From: Atherinomorus stipes
Taxonomy: Eukaryota > Chordata > Actinopteri > Atheriniformes > Atherinidae
DNA: 64,000 nt
Direction of reading: 5' to 3'
Assembly: GCA_023101725.1 (NCBI GenBank)
Contig: JALJCO010003433.1
Coordinates: forward strand, 496,001-560,000
The notes beneath the pieces are model-generated. The model saw only the letters and a list, made by a program, of their open reading frames with translations. It did not search any database and was not told the DNA's origin. Below, piece by piece: positions 22,041 through 35,800 of the stretch. How positions within the stretch are numbered: position 1 is the stretch's first letter; the number at the start of each line of letters is the position of its first letter. The position numbers and the translations under genes are program-made.

Positions 22041-23459
22041 CTTTTGGTCTCTTTTCCTGGTTACTTATATTTTATGTGTCTGTCTTTGACAAGTAACTCA
22101 TATTAAGTTACTGAGGTTCTCTGATACCACAAAGCTCTTTTGTGCCCAGAAGTCCTTTCAGTAATCTGCCCTTGACTTTTGAGTCAATAGCTAATAACCT
22201 AAAGCTGCTGGATGATTGAACGAAGGAATTAAAAACTGTGAAATTTGGCTTTTCTCTGCTTTTCTTCTCTGGTGTCCAGAAATGTAAAACAAAAGTTACA
22301 AAAAATGACCTAAAATGACAATTGCATAATTGCCTGATTGGGCAGGGAATGGCAAGTTATAATGTGATAAATGTGATTATATCAGCTGTAGGTTCACTAC
22401 TCTTTGTTGCAAGAGATGAGACACTGAAAGCACCTTCTGATATAGAAAATGACAGGAATCTCTATATAAACATCTGTGTGATCCGATTATAAGGACTTTC
22501 AAATACATGTTGAAAGTCATGAAAACTCTGATTTACTTAGGAATTTAAAGAGTGACTAACAAAGAAATAATCTGTAATAAGCACAGTTATATAATTGCTG
22601 CTGGTGTTTCATTTCAAAGTTAATGAGGAACAACTCATCAAGAAAAAGCCTCTTCTTCAGCGGGTTAAATGGTCATTGCTTTCCATCTGCTCCTGAATTA
22701 CAAAGGAGTTATTTGTAAATGATCTCGTGTAATAAAAAGCACATCTCCCACTAAAGTCCAGAGGGAGGCAGTGTTGCTCTGCAGTCAGGAGTAGATGACT
22801 CATAGTGGTGACCTGCTGGCACGTGGTACCTCGTCATTTCATTATCTCATTAAAGAAAGACAGAGCATTAAGTGGTCTACAAGAAAATTTACAAGGAATA
22901 TCAGCTAAATGAAATGTTACGAGGTCGATAAAAACTGCTCAGTTACCTTCAGCTACTTAATTTGATGGACTATTTTATTCAGGTATGCGCTGCATTTATT
23001 GTAAGGCCATTAAAAGGTCAGACTTGCACTAAATCTAAAAACAATCAAGAGCATGTAGATTGTAACACAACCATCTATCACTCTTAAAACCATTAAATGT
23101 CATTTTATAAACATCAACTTGTATTTATGATTTCCCACCTGTGTTTGTTCAGATTATCAGCCAAAGTCTACCATACATGGCTACCATAAAGTTTGTGAGA
23201 TTATGAAATAATTTTTGACAAATCTTGATGGAAGTTCGTGGCTCTGACTCCTGCTTATGCAACTGAAGATAAAGATTTATTCATACATTTTTATTCTGTC
23301 TCATCTGTCATGGTGTCCTCAAACATTGTCAGTATACATGTAGGGACTTCTTCTTCTTCTTCTTAAAAAATAAATAAATAAATAAATCAAAATGTAAACA
23401 TTGGAAATAATCTAAAGGGGATGTGACCACTGTTATTTGGCTCATTGACTCTTAATACC
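22041..23459. other. intergenic sequence upstream of rnd2
   Basis: No gene or mobile element recognised. A (CTT)n run passes into (AAAT)n at 23346-23388. Distal regulatory sites for rnd2 may lie here, but nothing specific can be shown. Confidence 0.5.
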
Positions 23460-23765
23460 CCGTTCGGACCGCCTGACATGCCCCCCAAACATGAATATTA
23501 GGAAGGCGTGGCCAGTAATGAAAGAACCGGAGTTTCCAGTGAGGCTGTGTATGAGAGTCCTGCCTGTGGTTTCAGGAGCCGACCAGTTCTGACTGTGTCA
23601 GAGACCACAGGGTTGCGCGTCGGACTGGAAACTGGATAGAGCGCACCGGCTCGGCGCACGCATTTGCGCCTGTTTTATTCTCAGTGCGCCATTCCGCTGC
23701 GTTCGAAATCGGATGCTGGATGCAATCGCTCCCCGGGTCAATAATTCACGTCTGACGGACTAACC
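23460..23765 (+). promoter_or_regulatory. rnd2: rnd2 promoter region and 5' leader
   Basis: GC and CpG content rise sharply compared with the preceding kilobases (for example gttgcgcgtcggac and ggctcggcgcacgcatttgc), as in a CpG-type vertebrate promoter. A GC-box-like ggcgtggcc lies at 23505-23513. No TATA box is evident. The leader contains two overlapping upstream ORFs near its end. The exact transcription start is not visible. Confidence 0.6.
23713..23763 (+). promoter_or_regulatory. upstream ORF ending 2 bases before the rnd2 start
   Basis: ATG at 23713 opens 16 codons ([16 protein letters not shown]) and stops with TAA at 23761-23763; the rnd2 ATG follows after two bases. A second upstream ATG at 23720, in another frame, opens 11 codons and stops at 23753-23755. 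If the transcript starts upstream of 23713, ribosomes would meet these first. Whether either is translated is unknown. Confidence 0.5.
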
Positions 23766-23867
23766 ATGGACAGTCTAGGCAGCCGGTGTAAGATCGTGGT
23801 GGTCGGAGATACGCAATGTGGGAAAACGGCGCTTCTGCACGTTTTTGCCAAGGACTGCTATCCAGAG
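23766..23867 (+). CDS. rnd2: rnd2 coding exon 1 (residues 1-34)
   Basis: The exon begins at an ATG in strong context (aaccATGG) and encodes [20 protein letters not shown] and onward to CYPE. It holds beta strand 1 and the P-loop. The donor is CCAGAG|GTGGGT. Length and boundary match the vertebrate Rnd family. Confidence 0.96.
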
Positions 23868-26800
23868 GTGGGTATGCGAAAAGTCCGAACTTGGGCTTTT
23901 TATTTTGCATGAGAGGAAGATCAGGAGTTAATGACACTGAAATGGAAAAACAAACAAGCTCAACTTGTGCTCTAACTCAGCAGGTTCCATTCACCTGCCA
24001 GACAGATAAAGAGTGGAAGTAAATTCAGTATCAGAGTTTTGTCTTACCTGCCATTTAGGTTCAATATTACTCTGCATTTTGAAATGTTTTTTTTTTAACC
24101 TTACTGTGAAATTTGTAACAATCAGATAAATTTCTCTCAAAATGTTCTATCAGATGCTCTCATTGAGATGGATAACTAATTCCAAATCTCTTGGTTTCAG
24201 AACTACGTGCCCACAGTGTTTGAAAACTACACAGCCAGTTTTGAGATAGACAAGCATCGGATTGAGCTGAATATGTGGGATACATCAGGTAAGACAATTT
24301 CATATCTCTGTATGTGCCTTCTCTGAAGGCTGCTGACATCAAATCAATCTCCTCCCAGCCCGTCCATGGTGCCCGTTCCTGGCTGTGACTGTGGGAGGAC
24401 AACCTCCATCTCCCCTCTTCAACTTTTCCAGAAGTCATCTCTCTGAAAAATTGCTTTGACCCAGTCAGCTTAAGATGTTTCTTTTTATATTTCTATATGA
24501 GGAATCTGCTATATCTTGGGGGACTTTGGTGCCAGCCATGTCTGTATGTGTGTGTCCTGTGTTAGCATTCCTCCCTATGCAGTGCACTGTGTGGCTGACT
24601 CTTCCCATGCTCTGGGTCAGGGTCAGGCGACTCTGGGGAGGAGAGAAAGGGTGAGGGCATGGATAATTCAGACAGGATGGGCCTGAAGGGACCAGTAATT
24701 GCTCTGATTGTTTAAGTGTTTTCATCAGATTTAGATGGATGCAGGTTAACTAGCATCTGTTTAACGGCTGGGGCAAATATTTGATATTTGGACTGTTGTC
24801 TTGATTGATTTTCCTCCTTTGTTGCATTTTCCAACTTTAAGACCATTAACTTTGTTGCTGAGCTTGACTTCCTTTGCATATTTGATTTAGTTTGTTAATG
24901 AATCATTTATCAAAAGGGTGACTTTTGCAGAGTTTACACAGCTGGCCAGTCCACATTCTTCAGCCCCAAAGGAAATTCATTCAGTAGGATTCATTCATCA
25001 TGGTTTCAACCGATGGGTTTTAGTGACATGTGATGTTGGAAATGTTATTTCAAGGGTTCTCCCAACTCTGAATAAAATTCTCAGGGCATTAAAAACGTCC
25101 AATTTAAGCAAGCTGATTCACTCTGAATAGCAACTGTTGGTCACATCAGTGTAGGAGTATATTTTTAAGTTTGTGTCAGCAGAGTTGTACCATCAGAGTG
25201 GGACTTTTTATGACTTCGGGGCACAGACTATTGACCGTGTTCTTGCTGAGGATGTAGATTTGGCTGTCAGGCTGTGAATAGCCATAGTGAGAATCTTCCT
25301 CTAACTCGCTGTTGTCAGTGCAGATGGATTTACTGCTCTGAGCTACCCCGAGACTCTGCACGTCAAAGCAATCTCAGGCCAGATCGACTCCTGCCAGCCA
25401 GCCATATGACCAATGACAAGGCTGAGCAACTGAATATTGGATCCTCCCTGAGGGGATATTTTTTCTTTTACTATAAACATTCCCAAACCTAAAACTATCT
25501 TCCAGGAAAGATGATGGGAGTAATTTTATGTCCCATAGAAAGTTAAGGAAAGAATGTTGTTTTTTGTTGAACCTCATGTTGACCCAGAGGGTAAATCTGC
25601 TCGAGCTTGTCACTCAAGGGTGGGAGTCCTCTGGGGCCCGGGGCCACAATTTAGAGTTTCTTATCTCTCAGCTGTAAGAGGCTAATGATGCAGTGGGGGC
25701 GTTGCTCTTCTGTCCGTCTTTAAAACCTCAAACCACCTCAGGCAATGCTGGGCTTTAATCTTCAGTCAGGAGCCGTCCAGCTCACAGCCAACATGACGTC
25801 ACCCAGCCTGCAGGGCAAATGTGGGCATTTGTGTGTATTCATTCAGAGGTCCTTGTGTGGCGCGCTATTATTCACTGATTCACAGCAAACACAGATGTTC
25901 ATATTTTCTCCACAAAAAAGAAAGAAGCCAAACATTTAAATGAAAAAGGCTTTCATCTGTAGAAAATAACCCGTCTGTGATCATTCCTCATTTAGAAACA
26001 GATTATTTTCCTTTTTTTTCTTCCTTTTTCTTTCAATTGCTCTATCCCCTTCTCCTTTAGCTGATGTAATCTAGATCGGCTTTTTGAGCTGTGTCAACAA
26101 CAGTTCAGCCTTTCTGGGCTCATTCAAAGCAACATTTATGAAAATAACGTTGAAATCTCCATGTTTGTCCGTAACTGTCGCATGTATAATGCGCTTGGTT
26201 TTGTGAAACTTTGATAAAGTTTGACTCATAAATTTGTTCTGTGAGTCATTGTTCATGGGACAGCTCTGACCTTTCAGGGAAAAGAAAGTTGGACTTTGCA
26301 AAAATAGAATAACTTATAAGTAACAATACCAACAAAGCCTTCGTCTTTGATTTAATTTAGTCATAAATAAAGCAAAGTCAGTGAAAAGTATAAGGTTCCA
26401 CACATTTTCCTCACTCTTCCACCTGCCTAGCTCCTCTCATTCCTGCGAACATGTGTTTTTATGTTGTCGGCCCTCACATAAAGTATTGTCTCCTCTTTAA
26501 TTGCTGGTGAAGTCTGCCTGCTGTGGTCTGGATGTGTGCACAAAACATTATTGATCGCTGTTGGAAGCGAGGTTATTGCGGCATCTTGCCTGGCTCACGT
26601 TTCTCTGTTATGGTTGTGCTGCATTGGCATTGGAATAAAAAAAAAGTTCCTTGCTTTCACCGGTGCAGCACCGAAGCTCTTCCTCATGATCTAGTCCTTG
26701 CAGGAGTGAGAGCAAGGATGAGCTGTTCATCAAATTAAGGTCATTATGTCACTTAAGTCTGAATATTTATGTCCTTAAACAGATTTAAACATTTAAACTT

Positions 26801-29800
26801 ATTATTTTTGCTGTTTTGTTTCTGATGCTCTAAACTTTTGACAGAAAATGAAAAAGAATATTTTTTAAAAAATCTTTCGTGTTACATTAGTGAGCAGACA
26901 CATAGTGATGGACAGTGAAGTCTGTTTCACCACTGCTTGTATCTCTAGTTTAATTGACTCTTAAAGCAACTCAAGCTGTCAAGCAGTCAAAATGTCAATG
27001 CAGCTCAGTGATAACTTGTCCGAGGGCCATTAGTGATAACTGCCAATGCTCGTGGGCCCCTTTGGTAGTCAGCCAGTCTGGGTTTTTACAGTGCCTGAGG
27101 TATTAATGCACTCATCCACTTCCCAATATGGTAAGAGTGCCTGGGAAAGATTCCCTGTAGCCTTGGCCTGAGACTAATACCCCTCTAAGAGGTGAGCCTG
27201 CTGTCTCTTACATGTCCCAGTCAAGCTAGGCCGGGTTTCCCCAAAGTTCCTACGGAAGCGCTCGTGTCTCTTTCTGTTTTCTGTTCTCAGCTGTCCCATG
27301 TATGTCTGACCCCATTCCCACGTATTTGTACATTCTGTTTAGCCATGCTGGAGAATTCTTCAAAGAAACCAACTACAAGAATATAGTTTCTCCTGTTTTC
27401 CTTTGCTGACGTCTTTGCTGCTAATCACTTGTTTTGTGCTTGAAATTTTCTTCACATTATTGTAATTTCGTCTTTGTGTGTGCATCATTCGAATCCTTAG
27501 AGCTTTTCTTATTTTCCTGTGTCTGTTTGGTAATGTTGGTTATTTTCTCCCATTTTAAGCATCCGGTTCTTCCTCTTTGTTTCCTAACAAAGTGCTTTGA
27601 TGAGATGCATTACTTGCTGTGCTGGTGAAGATCTCTTTCTGCAGTAAACCTGGCTGACACTGAGGAGTCACAACAAAATAATGATAAAGGCTTTCTTGAA
27701 GCCCCATTTTTGCCTCACAGAAAATGATTTCCCCGAAAATGTCAGATAATTGCTTGCTTCTCAGTCCATTTTCTACAATAAGACTTATTTGTTTTGTTTT
27801 TTAGCTTTTAGTTTATGATTGCAAAGCTTCCTTGTGATTGTTTTTGACTTGACACTCAGATTATCTAACACCTCTCCCAGTGCCAACGCTCGCTCATAGC
27901 CACAGTCTGGCATGGGAGTTTCCCTCCTCTCATGCCGACTTTCAACATTCCTGCCGACTTTATGCTCTTTAAGCTGCACATTCTCGGGGCAGTGGACCGG
28001 TTGGCCATCCAGCTGCCTGTAACAACATGCCGTGTTCAGTGGGCTTTCCGATACTCAACAATTTCCACTTGATTAATCTTTAATGGACAATAAGTGAGCT
28101 ACAACCACAGTACAGAGCACACATAAAACTAACAGACACTCCCCTTTGCCCTCAAACCTACAGCTCACTGGAGCTGGAAGATGCTTAGAAAGTGCTGAGG
28201 TTTGATATGATGCGGTGGTGGGTATATTGTTATCTGTAGAATCACCAGACTAAGGGTTAAATGAGTCAAAACTAACATTTCTATTCACTTTTCTCCTTAT
28301 AAGTTGCTATTTTAGCATGAGCTTCTTTTAAGGTGCTTGGATATGTTGATGCTGAATATATCTTTTAGTTTTTTTGTTTGTTTTTTTGTAAGCATCCCAA
28401 AGGAAGGATGATGACATCCTTTCAATTGCTGTTCAAAAGCATGAATGCACGCGTTGAAGCCCTGAAAGTTGTTTGCTACTCTTCGCTTTATCTGCCCGGG
28501 GCAATAGCTGCCTAAACCAAACCTGTTTTTATGATTCATAGTAAGGAGGGAAGGCACTCCCCTGCACCGAGGAACGACGTCGGCACGACAGTTTCAGTTA
28601 ATGAGTAAACAGAGAAAAGATGGTGAAAACTGTGACTCAGCTGTTTATTTTCTAAACATAGACACATTTCTGAAAGGATGAAACCTGTCAGTTTCTATAT
28701 GACAAATGAGATCATCTTTAATTATAGTTCACTTTATCAAAGATTAAATCAGGATGAATCAAATTTCAGAAAAAAAAAAAAAAAACTGAGAAAAGTTTCC
28801 ATGAAATCAGGATGCCAAAGCTGCTTTCTCAGACTAATGGTCCAAAATAATAAAACATAGCCATTTATCCATCACATTTGATGAAAATCATCACTCTCTT
28901 TATATCGATGTCAGTGGATTCATCACTGGATAAACGTTTTACTCTGTGGGTTGCCAAACTAACGTCAAGACTCAGTCTTGATGAGGATGGAGGGTGTCTG
29001 TTTTAGGGCTCTGGAGGTCACAACTCTGCTTTTTGGGGGGTCATGTTATCCTTTTGGCAGTGTGTGATGGGGCTGGAATGTGATCATTGCCCTCACCTGG
29101 AAAAAGGTGGCATCTAATGGGAGAGTTTGAATATCTTGAAGGAACAGAGATTATGGGTGTCCCTACGTTGGATGCAGCTTCTTCTGTGATGCCATTGAAC
29201 TGGATCTGGTGGAGAAGAAAGACTGAGCTACGTTTTATGTTGTTTTTTTGTCTTTATGAATACATATAAATATATATATGGCAACATAATTTTGTTCTGC
29301 TCTGCATTCGAAGTGGTGTTTGAATGACAATGAAAAGAACCTTGAGTCTTGTGTCATGAATAAGACCAAGCTCTTTTTGTCTAATAAGACTACTGAATAT
29401 TTTTTCTGATATCCAAGACAAGCTTACAGCTGCTGCTTTTCCACACTGAGATGAACCAGATAAGACGGTCATCTGATAAGGGTTTCTGTCAAGGTGTCTC
29501 CCTTTAGAAGTTCTCTAGGCAGGACCCGCTGGACTGAAGTCCCGAGCCCTCGAGGAGCCACTAAACGGAGACTTCTCACACCTGGCCTGGGCGTGATCTC
29601 CTGGAGCAACTTGAAAAACTTGCTGCAGCCATTTTAACTCTTAAATGGTCGAATGAATGGGAAAAAATGAAAGAAAATTATTGCCGTAGCAGCTATTAGA
29701 GCAGCATTTCAGTCTAGCAAAGTACACGTGTTTTATAAATTACTGGTTAGTCAGTAGCTACATTTACATGGAACAAATATTTTTTCTCTCTGACTGAAAT

Positions 29801-32800
29801 CGGTCTGATCACAGATTCCAGTTGACATGTTTACATATTATGTTTTTAATACAGCCGTAATGCTTTCAGCTAGCACAATCTGTACTAATTCAAAAGTAGA
29901 AGAAGAAGATTTTGGCAAATTTAATTATTTAAATGCTTGAACAACTTGTTGCTTTGAGCCTTTTAACATTGAATGGATGGATTTGTATGAATTTTTCTAA
30001 AAGTACTCATTATTCATTCACAAATTATCCCAATAACTCAAGTGATCCTCAGATATTTTCTTTATTTAAGTCAACATTAATGAATTAGAGGGAAACATCT
30101 TGATTGGGCTGACAAAATCCATAAAAACTGGAACAGACGGATGTGATGGTGAACATATGAAGCATCAGCGTGTTATTGTTGACATTGCAAGCATGCGAGC
30201 ATATGGATAGCATTCAGTTCAAAGCACCTTCACTGACATACAAACATGGCTGCAGGCTTGATGAGGCATGAGAACACGTCAGCTGTAATATTTTTGTACT
30301 GTGTTTGTGAAAGAAACCACCATAAAAATTTAATGAATGTTTTCATACCCAGCTGATGTGTGAACCAGAGAGCAGCTGGCTGGAGTTTGGAATAATGCTG
30401 CTGGAGTTGTGTCTGCACTGTTGGACGCTTGCAACAGTTTGAAATACATCTGGGTCTTTGTGCCAGACCTCCATCTTCCATGCGCAGACTCTGGAATGCT
30501 TGTAAGGATAATTTTGGACCGAGGGGTTACCGTTCTGTCCTCCTGGACTTTATGAGCTTGATAACGAAGTAACAGAGAATATATCTTCTGGCTCTTTAAT
30601 GTTCACCACCTGGCATCAGGTTTAGGATGAGCCTGCGGTCTCTCTCTGACAGGCTTCACCATAATCCCTGCGACTAAATCACAGTTAAACCAACAAATAA
30701 ATCAAACTGCAAAGTGAAATGCTGCAGAAATAACAAGGCATGCATTCCTCATGTTATAAACTTCTCTAATTCTTTTTAAATTCCAGTGATGAATCATTAT
30801 GAATCTTTTACCTTTCCTTTTCTTTCATTGCATATTATTGCCAACCTTAAATTCCTGAGAAACAACGGTCTCTCATGCAGTGCTGCGCTTCACTGCATCG
30901 TGACTCGGAGCAGATTTGTGGGGCATTGTGAAAACGCTGGAAGACAGCCTGACTGCAGGTGCTGGACGTGTAATTCCTTTAGCAACAGTTTGTGAATAAA
31001 ATTCTTGTATTACAGAGGATGAAAAAAAAAAAAACTGGATTACAATACTTTTTAAAAGAGATGATGAAACTAGCATAGAAAATACAGCAAGAGAGAGGAC
31101 TAAGTTGGATTTTTTGGTTATATATCATCAATTATATCCATTCATTCTCACCACTTTTCTTCCCTTTGTCCATGTTCTCTATCTCTGATAACGCATTAGT
31201 GATGGTGAAGCCTTGCACTGAGGTCACCAGCAGTCAGGGCAGTGTTATGCAGGGGGGGGTTAGTGGGCACATGTGTAATTACCACGGAGGATATCTTCTA
31301 TCCTGAGTCAAATGGAGAAACACAGCCACACACACTCACTGACACTTACACTCAAACACAGCAGCATGGGCCCACATTTTTACCCACTTTTAAATGCATA
31401 CAAAAAGTTCTGAGTAGCCCACATGTCCACTCACCCATAAACAATGAAACAAGCACTTCTGGGAGGCCCCAGAGGATGTAACTCCCTGTTCCTCCTGACC
31501 TCTTACTTTAGTCAGATGAGCCCATAAATGTGTCCATGGGTACGGTTCTGAGTGGAGACACATTCTTTCACCACATCGCAGCTTCCATTTACTGTCATCT
31601 TAATGGGTAGTACCAGGCAAAAGTGTATAATCTGCTTAAAAGCCGCCTCCGCTGCTGAACAGCACTGCACATGGCTGATAGGCCGCGTTTAGCTTTTCCT
31701 TAGTTAATGTCCCATTGTAAAAATCAAAGTGATAAGCTAATAGGGAGAGAAGATTAACTGGACAGGATTAAAGGGAGACTTTTGGTACAGTGTAAAGAAA
31801 GAGGAACATTTAAGGAGATTTTGATGGTTTACAGATTACAAGCCCTGTCTTCAGCCTTGTTATGCAGCACGTTTGCCAGAAAAGGCTTTAATGTTTTCAA
31901 TGACTGGCAAAGAAAAGACAGATAAAATAAAGACTTGTACGATTTAGCAAGAATAAAAAAAGGAGAGAGAAATTTAAAGATGTGTAAATAAAAAGGATTT
32001 AGTGGTGGCTCACAAAAGTGACTACAAATGTTTGTGAAAATGTTAAATGCTTCACCAATTAATGTTCAGCTGTGTCTCACATTTGATTATGAGTAGATTA
32101 CATAGAGTTTAGAAAGCTTTATTACTTCAAAGAGCCAAAAATGAGGCTGTGCAAGCAATGAAAATGACCCTAACCTGTACCGTAGAGGATATTGTTGAAA
32201 CACATGGTGACTGCTCTGAATAACTGTCACATTTTTTCATCATTTTTATGCTTCTTTTTTCATTAAAGCTATTTGTTAAAGTGAATTGAACAAATTTCTG
32301 TTCGATTTTCTGAATTTTCTAGTACTCAAAAACCTTGATAATGTATTTCAGATAAAATTTTGAATATTAAGCTAAACATGTGTAAAAGCAAGCCTCATAA
32401 GGTTTATGGTTCATAATAAGAAAGTGAGCTTTTTGAAAAAGAGTGCTAAAGAGACTGAAACTAAAGTCCTGTGTTTGTGACAGTTGGGAGATAACACGGG
32501 TCGGGTGGGAGATAATGAACTGAATTATTCAAAGTTTGTCTATACAGTCCAATGAGAAACCAATACTGATCCCTCTGGCTTTGCATATTGGTTTCCCACG
32601 GCTGAAAGTCATTGTAGAAGGAACGGTAAAATCAAACAATAGATAAAAAAGAAACTGCCTATGTGTGATGCGTATGACCGCATGCACGTATGTGTTGGCA
32701 CGGCCATGATTGAGTGAGTATGTGTATGGGAATTCCTACTGCTCTGAGCTTATGACCCTTCCCATTGTCTCTCAGCTGGCTGGAGGCATAATGGGGGCTG

Positions 32801-35800
32801 TTGAAGGGCGTTCGGGTAGGAGTAGGGGCACAATCAGACTGGAAAGTGCATCTGCTGCCCGGAGCAATAAGCACAGAAATTGGGGGGGGGGGAGTAACGG
32901 GCTGAGGATCGAGTGGAAGCATGGAAGGCATGGGTGGGCTACCCTAAGAGCATGTTGTGAGAGCAGAAAGTGCTCACTAGATTGAAAACGAGGAAAGGGG
33001 ACAAAGGGGGTAGACAGAAGGAGAAGTGTGCATCTGTGCTTTTCCCACTCCTATCCACCACCCCACCCTCGGAGGCTTTGTTGTGTGAGTAAGGTTTGTC
33101 GGTGGCACCCTTGGGACCTGACCTACTCTGGTCCTTAGGGAGGGTGACACACAAATGTCGCCTGTGTCACTAGTGCAGCCTCTTGTTACACGCTGAACTC
33201 TTGGCTACATAGCAATATTAAAAAGTCCTGTTGGGAATTTAATGCAGTTCTGTTGTCCGTTGTGTTAAGAGGTGGAGAAAGCAGTCTTTAATTGTGCAAA
33301 CTGTCTTGTTTGACCTTAAGAGAAATGATCGATGGCACAGCTGTTGACACATCTTTTGCCCTTGAAGCTGCTTCACCGGTACGAGCAAATGAACTGAAGC
33401 TTTCTAAGTTCTATATTTCGAGCTTTTGTTACTCTTTTCACATCATATTTTCTGATCAAGTTCTTTGACAGATCTGCTCATCACATTTTGCTGTTTGATC
33501 TGCAGTAATTTGTAAAAGACAAACTGCTGTGTTACTTGGAGCAGAAACCTGAGTGTAACCTCCAGCGGTGTTCATGCACACAAACTTATCCACCTTAACC
33601 ACGAATTTGTTCCTATTCACTTGCAGCAGCAGCAGCAGTGGCAGCGGGTGCCTCAGTCATCCAGGCACACAGGAAACCCACCCAGGGATCTGTGGCTCTG
33701 TGTGTTTTCTCGCGGTCCACTCCCTCCGCTCGGTGCAACAGTAACCGATGCTGCGCCAGCTTTGATCAGCTCACTTCAAACGGCCACATTGACTGGTTCT
33801 GCCGCTCCCAAACGTAGCGCTCAGTCCCTCAGGCCCCCCACTTCCACAAGAGCAAAACCCTCTCAGCATCCATCTGCAGCCCATCCGAGCGTAAGGAGAT
33901 ACAGGGAGTGAAGCCGTATTTCACCTCCATCCTTCACCCCCCACCTGCACCTCGCTCACACACACTCGACAGATCCCATCATTTATGGATGACTTTATTT
34001 ATAAACAGGATCCAAAGCGCCCCTTTTCTCGCTGCTGCTGCTGCTTTTGTGGCAGTGAAATTGCACTTGAAGTGGTGCCATGTCTCCCTGGTGACCTCCC
34101 TTGGAGATTGCAAAGTGGGCTTGGGTATAGATAGCACCATGATAGGGATGTGTTTGGATGGTTATACACTGGAGGAAGTGGAGTTGATGGAGCTTGGGGT
34201 GTCCTATTCCACTCGCAAGTTTTTCTTTCATATGCCTGTGCAGCCGCTGACTGAATACTCTCATTCCTTCTTTCATATCAGACTGACAGCTGAGAACAGA
34301 GTCACAGCGTTATTACAAGTTTTAATGAAAATCTTCAAGTTGAGATACAAGTTTCAAAAGGGGAGTATGAAATTGAAAAATGTGTCGGAGTAGAAATGAA
34401 GGATGTGATCGCCTTTTTCAGGAAAATATAGAGTTGAATTTGCATACCGTGTGTGTATGTCTGTGGTGGTCTTTGAGTAATATTGGAAAATTTTCTGAGT
34501 AGAATTCATTGTGGCATCTCAATCACTGACTGTCAAAAGAATTAGAAGGTCTGTGGAGGTAATTTGCAGTGTTGGCAGCTAACTTTGGAAGCTCTTAAAA
34601 ACTGGAGGATGAGTGCTGTTAAATGAATAAAAATCTCAATGCCACTTTTTTACTTTTGTTGGCTTCTTTGCAAGATAAAGATACTCTTACTAAAGTTTTT
34701 CAAGTGTGCAGCTTTTAGAAAGATTTATTGGTAGGAATGCAACATAATTCTTTTTCTATTGTGGAAGTGCATAAGAAGAACTATTTTGATATTGTAAAAA
34801 CTCCAGAGCTGAACCAGATTTTCTCATTTTGGCACCCCCCTATTTAATTCTAACTCTTGTACTCTGTCTCTTCTCAGAGCTCTATCCAGACACTAAAAGT
34901 CAGTCTGATGAGGAATGTGCTGTAAAGCAAAATGCAGCTGTTACACAATGCTCTGGGGTGGGAAAAAAAAAAAAGTTGTGAAGTTTGGTTTCTCAGCATC
35001 TTGAGTGAATGCACCAACAAGAAGCTGCAGAAGCATAAAAGGTCAGAAAGTTATATAGTATTACTTTAAGTAGTTTGTTTTAAAGGATACTAAACAATAA
35101 CTACAAGTAGCATGGATCTTTATTGCTCATAAGCCCAAAATGAACAGACCCAGACCCCCCCCCCCCCCCTACAACAACAACAACAAAAAAAATCTGATAC
35201 AGTTATTGCCACCTTATGGGCCACTGTAGTTTTCCTACATGCTCACTGGGCTATATGCACGGTTTCACTACTTCCTGAATTTCAGACAGCACCTTTGCTT
35301 CCTGTCTTTCATTATTGGACAAACTGATTAATCCAGGTGTGTCTGATCTCAATAACTGGCCAAACACACCTGGGTTAGTCAGTTTGTCTAATAATGAAAG
35401 ACAGGAAGCAAAGGTGCTGTCTGGAATTCAGGAAGTAGTGGAACCGTGCATATAGCCCCTTCGGGAATACTCGAGTCATACATCTGCTAACTGAGAGTTG
35501 ATCACAAAAACTATACAAAGTTAGTGAATACTTTTCTTTAGCCACCCATTACTTGATGTAGAATGCAGCCCAGTGAGCAGAAAAAGCCATTACTATTTGA
35601 GAATCAGATGTGCTTTAATGATTCTAGACTGGTGTTGCAACAGTTTTATAGGAATAGAATAGGAGGGAAGAATGAGATGCAAGAGCATATTAAATAACCA
35701 ATATGAAAGGGAACTGAGCCTAGAATAACATGTGACGCAAACAATACAACTTAGGTAAAACTGGAAATATGGGAATGAAGACAGGAAATGTGCAATTAGA

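Noticed and set aside
33621..34393. Two adjoining plus-strand frames (96 and 161 codons) after a CAG run and an acceptor-like ttcacttgcag
   Set aside because: They begin at TTG and GTG, have no recognisable domain, are in different frames, and rnd2 is already complete without them. Length alone is only mildly unusual.
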